Shown here piece by piece: positions 27,581 through 36,339 of a stretch of 64,000 nt of DNA. The DNA comes from JAHEFT01 sp963700705 (GTDB taxonomy: Bacteria; Pseudomonadota; Gammaproteobacteria; Xanthomonadales; SZUA-36), in the NCBI GenBank assembly GCA_963700705.1, contig CAVOYQ010000022.1, positions 1 through 64,000 on the forward strand, in the 5' to 3' direction. The notes beneath the pieces were generated by a model. It was not told where the DNA came from. It saw nothing but the letters and a program-made list of their open reading frames with translations, and did not search any database. A program made the position numbers and the translations under genes. The number at the start of each line of letters is the position of its first letter. Within the stretch, counting starts at the first letter, position 1.

Positions 27581-28834
27581 TCATGAATACACGGGATGCT
27601 TGTGGCAGAGTTTGAGGGCGGTGGCTTTGGCTTGTTGCTCTACTTCGCTGTTGCCGATGTTGTCCAGGATGTCGCAGATGACGCCGGCCAGTTCCTGGCA
27701 GTCGGCGATGGTGAATCCCCGGGTCGTGACCGCCGGGGTGCCCAGGCGCAGGCCACTGGTGACGAAAGGTGAGCGGGGCTCTCCCGGCACCGTGTTCTTG
27801 TTCACGGTGATAAAGGCGCGGCCGAGCGCCTCTTCTGCGTCTTTACCGGTGAATTCCTTGCCGATCAGGTCAACCAGGAACAGGTGGTTATCCGTCCCGC
27901 CGGAAACGATGCGGTAACCGCGCTCCATGAAGATCGCCGCCATGGCCCGGGCGTTGTCTATTACATCACGCTGGTACACCTTGAATTCGGGCGCCAGCGC
28001 TTCTTTGAACGCAACAGCCTTCGCCGCTATCGCATGCATCAGGGGTCCGCCCTGGGTGCCGGGGAACACGACGGAATTGAGGGCTTTCTCCATTTTCTCA
28101 TCGGCGATCGAGAGAATGACGCCACCGCGCGGACCGCGCAGGGTTTTGTGCGTGGTCGAGGTCACCACGTGGGCGTGCGGAACGGGGTTGGGGTATACGC
28201 CTGCGGCCACCAGGCCGGCCACGTGCGCCATGTCAACCAGGAACCAGGCGCCGACTTTATCGGCAATTTCGCGCATCCGGCCCCAGTCAATCTGCCGGGA
28301 GTACGCCGAGAAACCTCCGATCAACATCCTGGGCCGGTGCTCCTGCGCCAGCGCATCGATCATGCCGTAGTCGATCATCCCGGTCCCGGTATTGATTCCG
28401 TACTGAACTGCATTGAACAATTTGCCGGAAAAATTTACCGGGCTGCCATGCGTGAGGTGTCCGCCTTCGTTGAGACTCATGCCAAGAATGGTGTCACCCG
28501 GATCGAGCAGGGCGTGGTAGGCCGCCGCATTCGCCTGGGAGCCCGAATGCGGCTGGACATTGGCGTAATTGGCGCCAAACAGTTCTTTCGCGCGCTCCTG
28601 CGCCAGCCGCTCAGCGATGTCGACAAATTCGCACCCGCCGTAGTACCGCTTGCCCGGGTAACCCTCGGCATACTTGTTGGTCAGCACCGAACCCTGCGCT
28701 TCCAGGACCCTGGGACTGGCGTAGTTCTCGGAAGCTATAAGCTCAACGTGATCTTCCTGCCTGGTCCGTTCTGCGTCGATGGCATCGGCCAGTTCATCAT
28801 CAAATCCGCGTATGCGGAAGCTATGGTCAAACAT
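27581..28834 (-). CDS. glyA: Serine hydroxymethyltransferase
   Basis: GlyA converts serine and tetrahydrofolate to glycine and methylene-tetrahydrofolate, with pyridoxal phosphate. The ATG at 28834, behind AAAGGATACG, starts MFDHSFRIRGFDDELADAID, which aligns with the family; longer upstream extensions are not expected. Motifs include HVELIASENYASPRVLEAQG, NKYAEGYPGKRYYGGCEFVD, ANVQPHSGSQANAAAYHALL, FLVDMAHVAGLVAAGVYPNP and TSTTHKTLRGPRGGVILS, where the Lys of THKT is the cofactor site. The C-terminus is intact (417 residues). It heads the leftward glyA-nrdR-rib run and is divergent from ettA. Confidence 0.98.
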   Translation of the reverse strand: MFDHSFRIRGFDDELADAIDAERTRQEDHVELIASENYASPRVLEAQGSVLTNKYAEGYPGKRYYGGCEFVDIAERLAQERAKELFGANYANVQPHSGSQANAAAYHALLDPGDTILGMSLNEGGHLTHGSPVNFSGKLFNAVQYGINTGTGMIDYGMIDALAQEHRPRMLIGGFSAYSRQIDWGRMREIADKVGAWFLVDMAHVAGLVAAGVYPNPVPHAHVVTSTTHKTLRGPRGGVILSIADEKMEKALNSVVFPGTQGGPLMHAIAAKAVAFKEALAPEFKVYQRDVIDNARAMAAIFMERGYRIVSGGTDNHLFLVDLIGKEFTGKDAEEALGRAFITVNKNTVPGEPRSPFVTSGLRLGTPAVTTRGFTIADCQELAGVICDILDNIGNSEVEQQAKATALKLCHKHPVYS

Positions 28835-29026
28835 TCCTGGTCCCGTATCCTTTAAATGGAAAGCTGGTTGGCGTGATTTGGAATAATAACGTTCAATTCT
28901 ACCATTTTTGCGCTGTCGGTCGTGCTTTTGACAATCCCCGGGCCGGGGTTTACCCCTTCTGGACCCGAAAGCTGGCTTCGCGCATAATTCGCCACGCAAA
29001 CGCATTCAGACCTTTCGGAAAAAACC
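28835..29026. promoter_or_regulatory. Divergent glyA/ettA intergenic region, candidate promoters
   Basis: These 192 bases separate two divergent genes and must hold promoters for both. On the minus strand TAGAAT (plus coordinates 28896-28901) is a fair -10 box for glyA, but no good -35 sits at the right distance. On the plus strand TTGACA at 28928-28933 is a perfect -35, followed by the palindrome CCCCGGGCCGGGG and only a weak -10. The assignments are tentative; no regulator site was recognised. Confidence 0.3.
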
Positions 29027-30700
29027 ATGGCGCAATTCATCTACACGATGATCGGGGTAAGCAAGATCGTGCCCCCGAACCGAACGATCATCAAGGACAT
29101 TTCCCTGTCCTTTTTTCCCGGCGCAAAAATCGGCCTGCTGGGTCTCAACGGCGCCGGCAAGTCGACGGTGCTGCGCATCATGGCGGGCGAAGATCCGGAT
29201 TTCGAGGGCGAGGCCAGGCCGCAGCCGGGGATACGCATCGGCTACCTGCCGCAGGAGCCCCAACTGGATGACAGCAAAACCGTGCGGGAGATCGTCGAGG
29301 AAGGTGTTTCCGGGGTGCGTGAACTGCTGACCCGTTTCGACGAGATCAGCATGAAATTCGCCGAACCCATGGATGATGACGCGATGAACGCGCTGCTGAC
29401 CGAGCAGGCCGAACTCCAGGACCAGATCGAAGTCGCCAACGGCTGGGAACTGGAGCGCACCCTGGAAATCGCCGCAGACGCTTTGCGGCTGCCGGAGTGG
29501 GATGCGTCCGTATCACACCTGTCCGGCGGTGAGCGGCGGCGGGTTGCGATCTGCCGCCTGTTGCTCTCCAGCCCGGACATGCTGCTGCTGGATGAACCGA
29601 CCAACCACCTGGACGCAGAGTCGGTCGGCTGGCTGGAACGCTTCCTTACCGGGTTTCCCGGCACCGTCGTGGCCATCACGCATGACCGCTACTTCCTGGA
29701 CAATGCAGCGGAGTGGATCCTGGAACTGGACCGCGGATACGGAATTCCCTGGAAGGGTAACTATTCCTCGTGGCTGGAACAGAAAGATCAGCGCCTGCAA
29801 CAGGAGGACAGCCGCGAACAGGCGCGCCAGCGATCCATCCAGTCCGAACTGGAATGGGTTCGCTCCAATCCCAAGGGACGGCGCGCCAAGAGCAAGGCGC
29901 GCTTGCAACGGTTCGAGGAACTGAACGCGCAGGACCTGCAGAAACGCAACGAGACCCACGAACTGTTTATTCCGCCGGGCCCTCGCCTGGGCAACCAGGT
30001 CATCGAGGTTGAACACATCAGCAAAGGCTTTGGTGACCGGTTGCTGATCGACGATCTCAGCTTCAGCGTGCCTCCAGGGGCCATAGTCGGGGTGATCGGC
30101 GGCAACGGCGCCGGTAAATCCACCCTGTTCCGCATGCTGACCGGCGAAGAACAGCCGGACGCCGGTAAAATCACCATTGGCCCCACCGCAAGTCTCGCTT
30201 ACGTCGATCAGAGCCGCGACAGCCTCAACGGCGAGCGCAGCGTCTGGGAAGAAATCGCCGACGGCGAGGAGATCATCCAGGTCGGCAATTACAAAACCCC
30301 TTCCCGCGCCTACGTTGGACGCTTCAATTTCCGCGGTTCGGACCAGCAAAAGCGCGTCATGGATCTGTCCGGTGGCGAGCGCAACCGCGTACACCTGGCG
30401 AAACTGCTGCGTTCCGGCGGAAACGTGCTGTTGCTCGACGAGCCGACCAACGATCTTGACGTGGAAACCCTGCGCGCCCTGGAAGAGGCTTTACTCGAGT
30501 TTCCCGGCTGTGCCGTGGTGATCTCCCATGACCGCTGGTTCCTCGATCGCATCGCGACCCACATGCTGGCTTTCGAAGGCGACAGCCACGTGGAATGGTT
30601 TGAAGGAAACTACTCGGAATACGAAGCCGACCTGAAAAGGCGTATCGGTTCCGACGCCGAGACGCCGCACCGGGTGAGATACCGGTCTCTAACCGGGTAA
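29027..30700 (+). CDS. ettA: Energy-dependent translational throttle protein EttA (ABC-F)
   Basis: EttA is a soluble ABC-F ATPase that binds the ribosomal E site and gates the first peptide bond according to ATP level. The 557-residue protein has two ABC cassettes. Cassette one has Walker A GLNGAGKS, signature LSGGERRRVAICRLLLSSPD, and Walker B MLLLDEPTNHLDAESVGWLE. The charged linker WVRSNPKGRRAKSKARLQRF is the EttA-type P-site tRNA interaction motif. Cassette two has GGNGAGKS, LSGGERNRVHLAKLLRSGGN and VLLLDEPTNDLDVETLRALE. Length and linker separate it from Uup or YheS. It is monocistronic and ends convergent with the epimerase-like gene, overlapping by about 12 bases. Confidence 0.97.
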   Translation: MAQFIYTMIGVSKIVPPNRTIIKDISLSFFPGAKIGLLGLNGAGKSTVLRIMAGEDPDFEGEARPQPGIRIGYLPQEPQLDDSKTVREIVEEGVSGVRELLTRFDEISMKFAEPMDDDAMNALLTEQAELQDQIEVANGWELERTLEIAADALRLPEWDASVSHLSGGERRRVAICRLLLSSPDMLLLDEPTNHLDAESVGWLERFLTGFPGTVVAITHDRYFLDNAAEWILELDRGYGIPWKGNYSSWLEQKDQRLQQEDSREQARQRSIQSELEWVRSNPKGRRAKSKARLQRFEELNAQDLQKRNETHELFIPPGPRLGNQVIEVEHISKGFGDRLLIDDLSFSVPPGAIVGVIGGNGAGKSTLFRMLTGEEQPDAGKITIGPTASLAYVDQSRDSLNGERSVWEEIADGEEIIQVGNYKTPSRAYVGRFNFRGSDQQKRVMDLSGGERNRVHLAKLLRSGGNVLLLDEPTNDLDVETLRALEEALLEFPGCAVVISHDRWFLDRIATHMLAFEGDSHVEWFEGNYSEYEADLKRRIGSDAETPHRVRYRSLTG

Positions 30701-31577
30701 CCGGTGCTTACGGGCATACCCGGGGATTTCAAAATCCCCGGGCAACGGATCAAAAGGCCTGGGCTGATAGCCGGTCAACTTTCGAAATCCGGAGTCGTCA
30801 AAAGTCATATCCCTGCCCTGGCGCCGGACCATTTCGGGATTGATGCCACCCAGCCCGGGCAAGCAGTGCGGCAAGCCTTACCGCTACAGCCAAAACCCGG
30901 CCATCCAGGGTCAAAATGCGCACACCCTTGCCACAGGCGGCCGCCGTCTTTTCCATCATGTCCCGGTAACTGAGCGTGCTGCCGCCGCAGGCCGCGCTTT
31001 CGAGCCGGATGGCTGTTTCGCTGAGCAGGCAACTGACGGCCAGTTCGGCGAGATCATCAGCATGGACCGGCTGGCGCAGACCGTTCGCGTCCGACGACAC
31101 CGGAATGAACCGGAAGCGGCGTCCGAATTTCGCCATCAAACTGATATTGCGGTCCATGCCACAACCGTAAATCAAGGTGGGCCGGATCAACGTCAGGGCG
31201 ATGTCCCGCTGTTCACAAAGGGTTCTGAGTTGCTGTTCTTCGGCCCGGATTCCCGCGATGAGTTCTTTTTCCTGCCGGTTTTCCGACCCGGCCTTGGTCA
31301 GCACGCTGGTGGTGCTGAAAGCGACGACTCTCTGCAAATCATCGTTACTGCTGATGAGCTTGATCGCCAGGCCGATCGGTCCGCAGGAAACCAGGTAGCC
31401 GGCCGGCCCGGTTTCCCCTCCGGGCCCGACCCAGTGGACCGCTTCCGAGACTGCGACAGGCGTCGTCCGGGGCTTTGCGGCTGAATGCCAATACCCGGAA
31501 CCCGGCCGCCGACAACCGGGGCAGTAAAAACACGCCCAGCTGGCTGCTGGCGCCGGTGACGAAAACGGTTTCCCTCA
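30689..31577 (-). CDS. NAD-dependent epimerase/dehydratase-like protein, frameshifted
   Basis: This is an extended short-chain dehydrogenase-type protein, probably acting on a nucleotide sugar. The ATG at 31577 gives MRETVFVTGASSQLGVFLLP and RLSAAGFRVLAFSRK, with a Rossmann motif near GxxGxxG (here GASSQLG). After a shift near 31440 come VSCGPIGLAIKLISS-like sequence, RVVAFSTTSVLTKAGSENRQ, ALTLIRPTLIYGCGMDRNIS, FIPVSSDANGLRQPVHADDL and GGSTLSYRDMMEKTAAACGK. A second shift near 30870 leads to FDDSGFRKLTGYQPRPFDP, the usual ending for this family. A canonical YxxxK is not obvious in the readable frames. It is the last gene of the glycan cluster. Substrate unknown. Confidence 0.75.
30719..30742. 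terminator. GC-rich palindrome after ettA
   Basis: The 24 bases at 30719-30742 form a nearly perfect hairpin with 11-base arms CCCGGGGATTT and AAATCCCCGGG. It begins 18 bases after the ettA stop and could end ettA transcription, though no T run follows. It lies inside the C-terminal tail of the convergent epimerase-like gene and encodes PLPGDFEIPG there, so it may have arisen by insertion or extension of that tail. Confidence 0.45.
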
Positions 31578-31586
31578 TCGCAGAGT

Positions 31587-32479
31587 TCAGCTCCGGAACC
31601 AGGCGAGGGGCAGCGTCACGGCAAAGCGGAGCCAGATACCGGCAATGACCAGCCAGCGCAGTGGCGGGCTGGATTGCCCGGCCTGGAATTTCATGAAGAA
31701 TCGCTGCATGCCCCGGTGTTTTTGCCAATGCACCCACAACGGACGGCTCGCGCTCGACACGCCCTGGTCATGAAAAACGCGGGCCGACGGCACAAACAGG
31801 CTATGCCAGCCGCGCTGATTCAAACGGTACATCAGGTCGAGGTCTTCACAGTGCAGTCCGTAGTCGCCATCCATGCACCCGGCCGCCAGGAATTCGGATT
31901 TTCTGAGCAGCATGCAGGCACCGGACACTGCTTCGGCCTGCGTCGTTTCCGAAGGGAGCGGGCCGGCTTTTTCAACGCCGGCAAACCACGGAATCCACCG
32001 GCCCAGCCGCCACAACCCTGAAAAAGTCAGAAAGCCCGACCATGGATCAGGAAACCGGCGCAGCGTCCCTCTCATCGGATAACCTTCCCTGTCGACCACC
32101 AATGGCCCGGCCAGCGCGGCGGCGGCATCCTGATCCAGCGCCGCACACAGGGCTTGCAGGGAGCCGGGGGCCATTTCGCAATCGGGGTTAAGGATCAGCA
32201 GGTACTTCCCGCCCAATGGGCAGAGCCCGGGCTGCCGTGTTGACGCCCCTGGCGAAACCGGGATTTTCACCCGTTTCGATGATTTCGATGTTCTCCTGCA
32301 GGTTCATTGCATGCCGCAGGGTCTCGATGCTGCCGTCTGATGATGCGTTGTCGACCACCGTGATCCGCACCGGCATTTGCTGGTCAAGCACGGACCGCAG
32401 GCAGCGCACCAGTGCGTCGCCTGCATTGTAATTTACGACGATGACTTCGAATTTCCTGGTGATCGCCAGCCGGAAGCAT
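31587..32479 (-). CDS. GT2-family glycosyltransferase (WbbL/rhamnosyltransferase-like), frameshifted
   Basis: A nucleotide-sugar-dependent GT-A glycosyltransferase. The readable N-terminus KFEVIVVNYNAGDALVRCLR and ITVVDNASSDGSIETLRHAM holds the UDP/dTDP-sugar site. After a shift near 32215 come YLLILNPDCEMAPGSLQALC (the DxD-like element), AEAVSGACMLLRKSEFLAAG, CEDLDLMYRLNQRGWHSLFV, RVFHDQGVSSASRPLWVHWQ and KHRGMQRFFMKFQAGQS. These match WbbL-type transferases that build O-antigen or exopolysaccharide. A C-terminal hydrophobic segment WLVIAGIWLRFAVTLPLAWF suggests membrane association. The presumed ATG at 32479 overlaps the methyltransferase stop (TGATG) and needs one indel. Confidence 0.82.
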
Positions 32480-33393
32480 CAGCTGCGGCCCAACAAACGG
32501 CCCCACCAGCCGGTGGCCTGCCGGCCTTTATTCAGGGCTGATTTCAGCCCCTCCAGTTCCCGTTCCTTTTCGGCCAGCAACTCACCCGCCGCCATGTTTT
32601 TCCGGATTTCATGGTAGTAATGCTCGTACACCGATTCACCGGCGTCATCAAACAGGCTCACGCCGTGGTCGATTTCCGGCAGAAACCGGTCATCGGCCGC
32701 ACAAACTGCAATGAAATAGACGGGCTCATGGTGGGGCGACGGAAAGCTTGAAAGTTGTCCGCCGTTTTCCTGCTCAAAGCAGACCCCGGGCTGATGGTCC
32801 ATGGACCAGATGGCGGACTGGAACAGCAGCTTCTGCCCCCATAAGCGCACGGCCGGGAAATGCGCCCGGAGCAGCGATTCCAGTTCGTCCCGGTACAACT
32901 CCCTGAGGTGGAATTCGTTGTGGTTTTGCAGCTTATCGGTGTATACCGCCTTGTCCGGTGACGATATCAGCAGAAATCCGCCGGGCTTGAGCACACGCCG
33001 GAACTCCAAAACCAGGTCGCGGTGGTTTTCCAGGTGCTCCAGGGTCTCGAAGGAAACGATGCAGTCGAACTCACCGTTCTCGAACGGCAACTCCAGGCAG
33101 TCCGAAACCAGGAAGCGCAGCTGAGGGGCGGAGTAGCGCTTCCTGGCGTGGGCGATCGCCGACTCCGATAAATCGACGCCGGTTACCGACCGCGCTGCCG
33201 TCGCCAGCAGGGCTGACCCGTATCCCTCGCCGCAGGCGGCATCCAGGACGTTCAGTCCTGCAACGAGTTGCCGCGCAAAAACATAACGGTGAAAGTGCTC
33301 GTACCAGATTTCGCGCACACACTCGGGGGTGAAACGCTCACCGGTGAATTCGAGGGGCTGGGTCAAATCAGTTTCCACGTCGGGTATCGCCAT
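32479..33393 (-). CDS. SAM-dependent methyltransferase, class I, glycan cluster
   Basis: The 304-residue protein has a complete Rossmann methyltransferase core: GLNVLDAACGEGYGSALLAT (motif I), VTGVDLSESAIAHARKRY, FDCIVSFETLEHLENHRDLV and FRRVLKPGGFLLISSPDKA. A C-terminal part includes FHLRELYRDELESLLRAHFP and HHEPVYFIAVCA, then a charged helix EKERELEGLKSALNKGRQAT. This architecture is common in O-antigen and capsule clusters, where such enzymes methylate sugars or cap chains. The target is not known from sequence. It lies between two glycosyltransferases and reads in one frame. Confidence 0.87.
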   Translation of the reverse strand: MAIPDVETDLTQPLEFTGERFTPECVREIWYEHFHRYVFARQLVAGLNVLDAACGEGYGSALLATAARSVTGVDLSESAIAHARKRYSAPQLRFLVSDCLELPFENGEFDCIVSFETLEHLENHRDLVLEFRRVLKPGGFLLISSPDKAVYTDKLQNHNEFHLRELYRDELESLLRAHFPAVRLWGQKLLFQSAIWSMDHQPGVCFEQENGGQLSSFPSPHHEPVYFIAVCAADDRFLPEIDHGVSLFDDAGESVYEHYYHEIRKNMAAGELLAEKERELEGLKSALNKGRQATGWWGRLLGRS

Positions 33394-33395
33394 TA

Positions 33396-33480
33396 AGGAA
33401 CCTCTGATGAATTATGCACGGAGCGCGTTTCTGTCGCAAAGACGCCGTCGCGCCCGTTGCATAATGCATCAGAGGTTCCT
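33396..33480. repeat. 85-bp inverted-repeat element (MITE-like) in the glycan cluster
   Basis: Arms of 23 bases at 33396-33418 and 33458-33480 are inverted copies with a single mismatch; each outer end is AGGAACCTCTGATG and each inner end ATTATGCA. The 39-base centre is GC-rich. The element fills almost the whole gap between the second glycosyltransferase and the methyltransferase. Related half-sequences occur at 62271-62293 (TGATGAATTATACACAGGAG), 17591-17602 and 56143-56158. It looks like a dispersed small inverted-repeat family, here inside an operon where a strong hairpin could attenuate downstream genes. Confidence 0.75.
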
Positions 33481-33484
33481 CCTT

Positions 33485-34345
33485 TTAACCCATCGAGACC
33501 CCGGCCCGGCCCAGCGCATGAAGAATTTCTTCCCGCCGGGGCCTCAACGGGTCGGCGGCGATGAACGCCTGGACACGTTCCAGGTAATCCGGATGCCGAG
33601 ACAACAAGCGCGCCATGCTGGACTGGTCCGGTTTGAGACCGACCGGTCCAAACGAGCGTCCGCCCAGGTGCACGACGTACACGTCATCGCACAGCACATT
33701 GCGCATGCCGAGGTCTGCAGCGCGCCGGGAGAAGTCATTTTCTTCCCCGTATCCTTTACCGAAAAGCGCTTCATCAAACAGCCCAACCCGGTCGATGGCG
33801 CGACGGGAGATCGCCATGCAAAACCCCACGGCCGTTGGCAACTCCGGGTATATCGCCGTTCCTGTTGCTGCGACCACTTCGGCCACCTTTGCGGCGTCCG
33901 GCGGCACCGGGTTGGCTTCGCAAAATTTGGGCAGGGAGGCAATCTCGCCGTTGTTGGTCCAGGGCGTGGCCGTGGCAATTGACGGGTTCGAAGCCAGGCA
34001 CCGTTGCAACCCCTGCAACCAGCCCGGAGTCACCTCGGTATCGGAGTTGAGCAACACGACGTTGCCCGGGCACGCCCGCATGCCGGCATTCGCCGTTGCG
34101 ACAAATCCCCGGTTGACCCGGTTGGCCTGGAAAGTCCAGGCAGCAGGCGCCTGTGATCGCCACCGGTCAATCACCACGGCCGTAGCGGGATCGGTCGACG
34201 CGTCGTCGATGACCAGTACTCCGGTGTTTGCGCTCACCGTTGAAAAAACACTGGCCAGGCAGTGATCCAGCTCTTCCGGCGCGTTGAAAACCGGAACCAC
34301 CACGGTGACCTGCGCCGCGCTGTCCGCCGGCCTGACCGGATTCAT
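33485..34345 (-). CDS. GT2-family glycosyltransferase
   Basis: A 287-residue GT-A glycosyltransferase. Motifs are QVTVVVPVFNAPEELDHCLA, GVLVIDDASTDPATAVVIDR, FQANRVNRGFVATANAGMRA and VVLLNSDTEVTPGWLQGLQR (DxD-type element near residue 108). Later come PTAVGFCMAISRRAIDRVGL, KGYGEENDFSRRAADLGMRN and VYVVHLGGRSFG. It resembles O-antigen and rhamnan chain transferases. The ATG at 34345 overlaps the wzt stop (ATGA), so it is translated with the transporter. It reads in one frame. Sugar specificity cannot be told. Confidence 0.87.
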   Translation of the reverse strand: MNPVRPADSAAQVTVVVPVFNAPEELDHCLASVFSTVSANTGVLVIDDASTDPATAVVIDRWRSQAPAAWTFQANRVNRGFVATANAGMRACPGNVVLLNSDTEVTPGWLQGLQRCLASNPSIATATPWTNNGEIASLPKFCEANPVPPDAAKVAEVVAATGTAIYPELPTAVGFCMAISRRAIDRVGLFDEALFGKGYGEENDFSRRAADLGMRNVLCDDVYVVHLGGRSFGPVGLKPDQSSMARLLSRHPDYLERVQAFIAADPLRPRREEILHALGRAGVSMG

Positions 34346-35529
34346 CGCTGGCCGTTCCACCGGTGCGGCAGGCGGATGATACCCAGCTCCCTGCTCTCGC
34401 CGGAAACGGTAAACCGGAGTTCGGCGGTATCACACAGGCGGATACCCTGCGGGTCCATCGCGTGTCCCCGGATGGAATAGCTGCCGGGCAGCAATGGCAG
34501 GGCCTTGAAACAAATCCGGAAACGGTAGTGCTTATCATCCAGTTTCTCGGCATCGACGACATCATAATCCGATGCCACGCCGTACACCGGGGTACCATCA
34601 GCACGCATCACTCCGAATAGCGCAACCGGGGGTCTGCCGTCCGGGGAATGCAGCACCAGTTCGGCCACCAGGTCATCACCCATTGCGATGACCGGGTCAC
34701 CGTCTCCAATCGTCCCGGGCAAACTGAATTCGCTGACACGGTACAGACCGCCCTCACCCTGCTGGGCGCGCCGATGACGGGATTCACTGGCGCTGCGCTC
34801 CTCGTGGTAAGCGAGGTAGGATTGGGTTACCGGAAACACATCCCCGATTTCCCGGCAACGGCCCTCGTGCAGCCACAGGGCCTGGCGGCAGAGTTTCTGC
34901 ACCAGGTACATGCTGTGGGAAACCATCAGCAATGTGTTTCCCTGCTCCAGGAAAGACTCGATCCAGCGAATACATTTTTTCTGAAAGGACTCGTCGCCTA
35001 CCGCGAGCACCTCGTCCGTGATCAACAGCTCCGGGTCGGAAGCCGCTACCACTGCAAAACCCAGGCGCACGACCATTCCCGATGAATAGTGCTTGACCGG
35101 TTCGTAGACGTAATCGCCGATATCGGCGAACGCCAGTATGTCGTCCAGGTGACTGTCCAGGTGGGCCGCACTCATACCCAGCAAGGCGGCTTTCATCCTG
35201 ATGTTATCCAGTCCTGAAAACTCGGGTTGGAATCCCGCGCCCAACTCCAGCAGCGCGGCGATCCGGGCATTGACTTCGACCGTTCCGCGGCTCGGGGTGA
35301 TCACCCCCGTCAGGATTTTCAGCAGGGTCGATTTACCCGCGCCATTCTCGCCGATAATACCGAAGGACTGGCCGGGCATGACTTCGAGGCTGACGTCATG
35401 CAGGACTTCCGCGCCTTCACGGATTTCGCTGCCGGTCATCAGTGATGCGAAAGCCCGCAACCGTTCGCGCGGCCGGTGAACCCGCGGATAGAACTTGGAA
35501 ACGCCCCTGATCCGGACCAACGGCTCCAT
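34342..35529 (-). CDS. wzt: Wzt-type polysaccharide ABC transporter ATPase with C-terminal carbohydrate-binding domain
   Basis: This is the ATPase of an O-antigen or similar glycan exporter at the inner membrane. Residues 1-250 form the nucleotide-binding domain: FGIIGENGAGKSTLLKILTG (Walker A), LLELGAGFQPEFSGLDNIRM, VKHYSSGMVVRLGFAVVAAS (signature, SSGM) and PELLITDEVLAVGDESFQKK (Walker B). Residues from about 270 on (RVSEFSLPG through RFTVSGESRELGIIRLPHRW) form the beta-rich C-domain that in Wzt recognises a chain-terminating group. With the methyltransferase in the cluster, a methylated chain end is a plausible export signal (inference). The ATG at 35529 overlaps the wzm stop. Confidence 0.9.
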   Translation of the reverse strand: MEPLVRIRGVSKFYPRVHRPRERLRAFASLMTGSEIREGAEVLHDVSLEVMPGQSFGIIGENGAGKSTLLKILTGVITPSRGTVEVNARIAALLELGAGFQPEFSGLDNIRMKAALLGMSAAHLDSHLDDILAFADIGDYVYEPVKHYSSGMVVRLGFAVVAASDPELLITDEVLAVGDESFQKKCIRWIESFLEQGNTLLMVSHSMYLVQKLCRQALWLHEGRCREIGDVFPVTQSYLAYHEERSASESRHRRAQQGEGGLYRVSEFSLPGTIGDGDPVIAMGDDLVAELVLHSPDGRPPVALFGVMRADGTPVYGVASDYDVVDAEKLDDKHYRFRICFKALPLLPGSYSIRGHAMDPQGIRLCDTAELRFTVSGESRELGIIRLPHRWNGQR

Positions 35530-36306
35530 CACAGGAAATCCTCGAAATGGGTGGCGAACCGCCTGAAAAAGCGCAGGGACAGCCAGAACACGAGGAGTGT
35601 CATGACGGGCACCATAAGATCGTACAGCGTCAGGTTATAGTTTCCGTGCAGAACAAAGTCACGCAGCCGCTCCATGTACCAGGTCATCGGGTTGAAACGC
35701 ATCAGGCTGGCGAACCGCTCCGGCAGAATGCTGGAACTGTACAGAATGGGCGTCGTGAAAAACCAGAACGTCATCAGCGGAGGCAGGATCTGCGAAACAT
35801 CCCGGATAAAGACCTGTAGCGCGCTGACGAACAAGCGCAATCCCGCTGGCCAGCAGGTAGAGCAGGGCCAGCACCGGCAGCGCTGCCAGGACGCCCAGCC
35901 AGTGGATTGATGTACCCGTCAACTGGAGCACGATCAGCACAGCCAGGTAGCCCGCCAGGTTCATCAGGAATCCGGCGCTGACCGCCGCCAGGGGCAGCAG
36001 TTCGCTGGGAAAAGCCACTTTTCCGATCAGGGCGGCGTTCGCGCTGATGACGTTTGAAGAACGAAGGATGGCTTCGGAAAACGCGGTCCACGGCCAGAAT
36101 GCCACTGCCAGGTACGGCACGAAGCCGCCGGAACCGGCATCGGCGACCCGGGTCTGGAAAATCGTTGTAAACACGAATGCGTAAACGGCCAGCAGCACCA
36201 GCGGTTGCAGAATCAGCCAGGCGAATCCGGTCAGATTCTCGAGGTAATCCGTCCGGATGGCCCGGGTAACCAATTGTCGGAATACGTTATTGCTGAAAAA
36301 AAGCAC
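35529..36306 (-). CDS. wzm: Wzm-type polysaccharide ABC transporter permease, one frameshift
   Basis: An ABC-2 permease that pairs with Wzt. The N-terminal part reads FRQLVTRAIRTDYLENLTGF and AWLILQPLVLLAVYAFVFTT, then VPYLAVAFWPWTAFSEAILR and SSNVISANAALIGKVAFPSE with LLPLAAVSAGFLMNLAGYLA. A one-base indel near 35836 breaks the frame inside LLASGIALFVSALQVFIRDV. The end is QILPPLMTFWFFTTPILYSS, FNPMTWYMERLRDFVL and a final helix. Six membrane spans are expected and readable. Length near 259 residues fits the family. It follows ppiC by 33 bases. Confidence 0.9.
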
Positions 36307-36339
36307 CGGCTTTGAGCGCCAATCAATCCCCTTGCGGTA

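Noticed and set aside
29513..30394. 293-codon minus-strand frame opposite ettA
   Set aside because: Antisense to a fully intact ABC-F protein; the product has no recognisable motif and no ribosome site.
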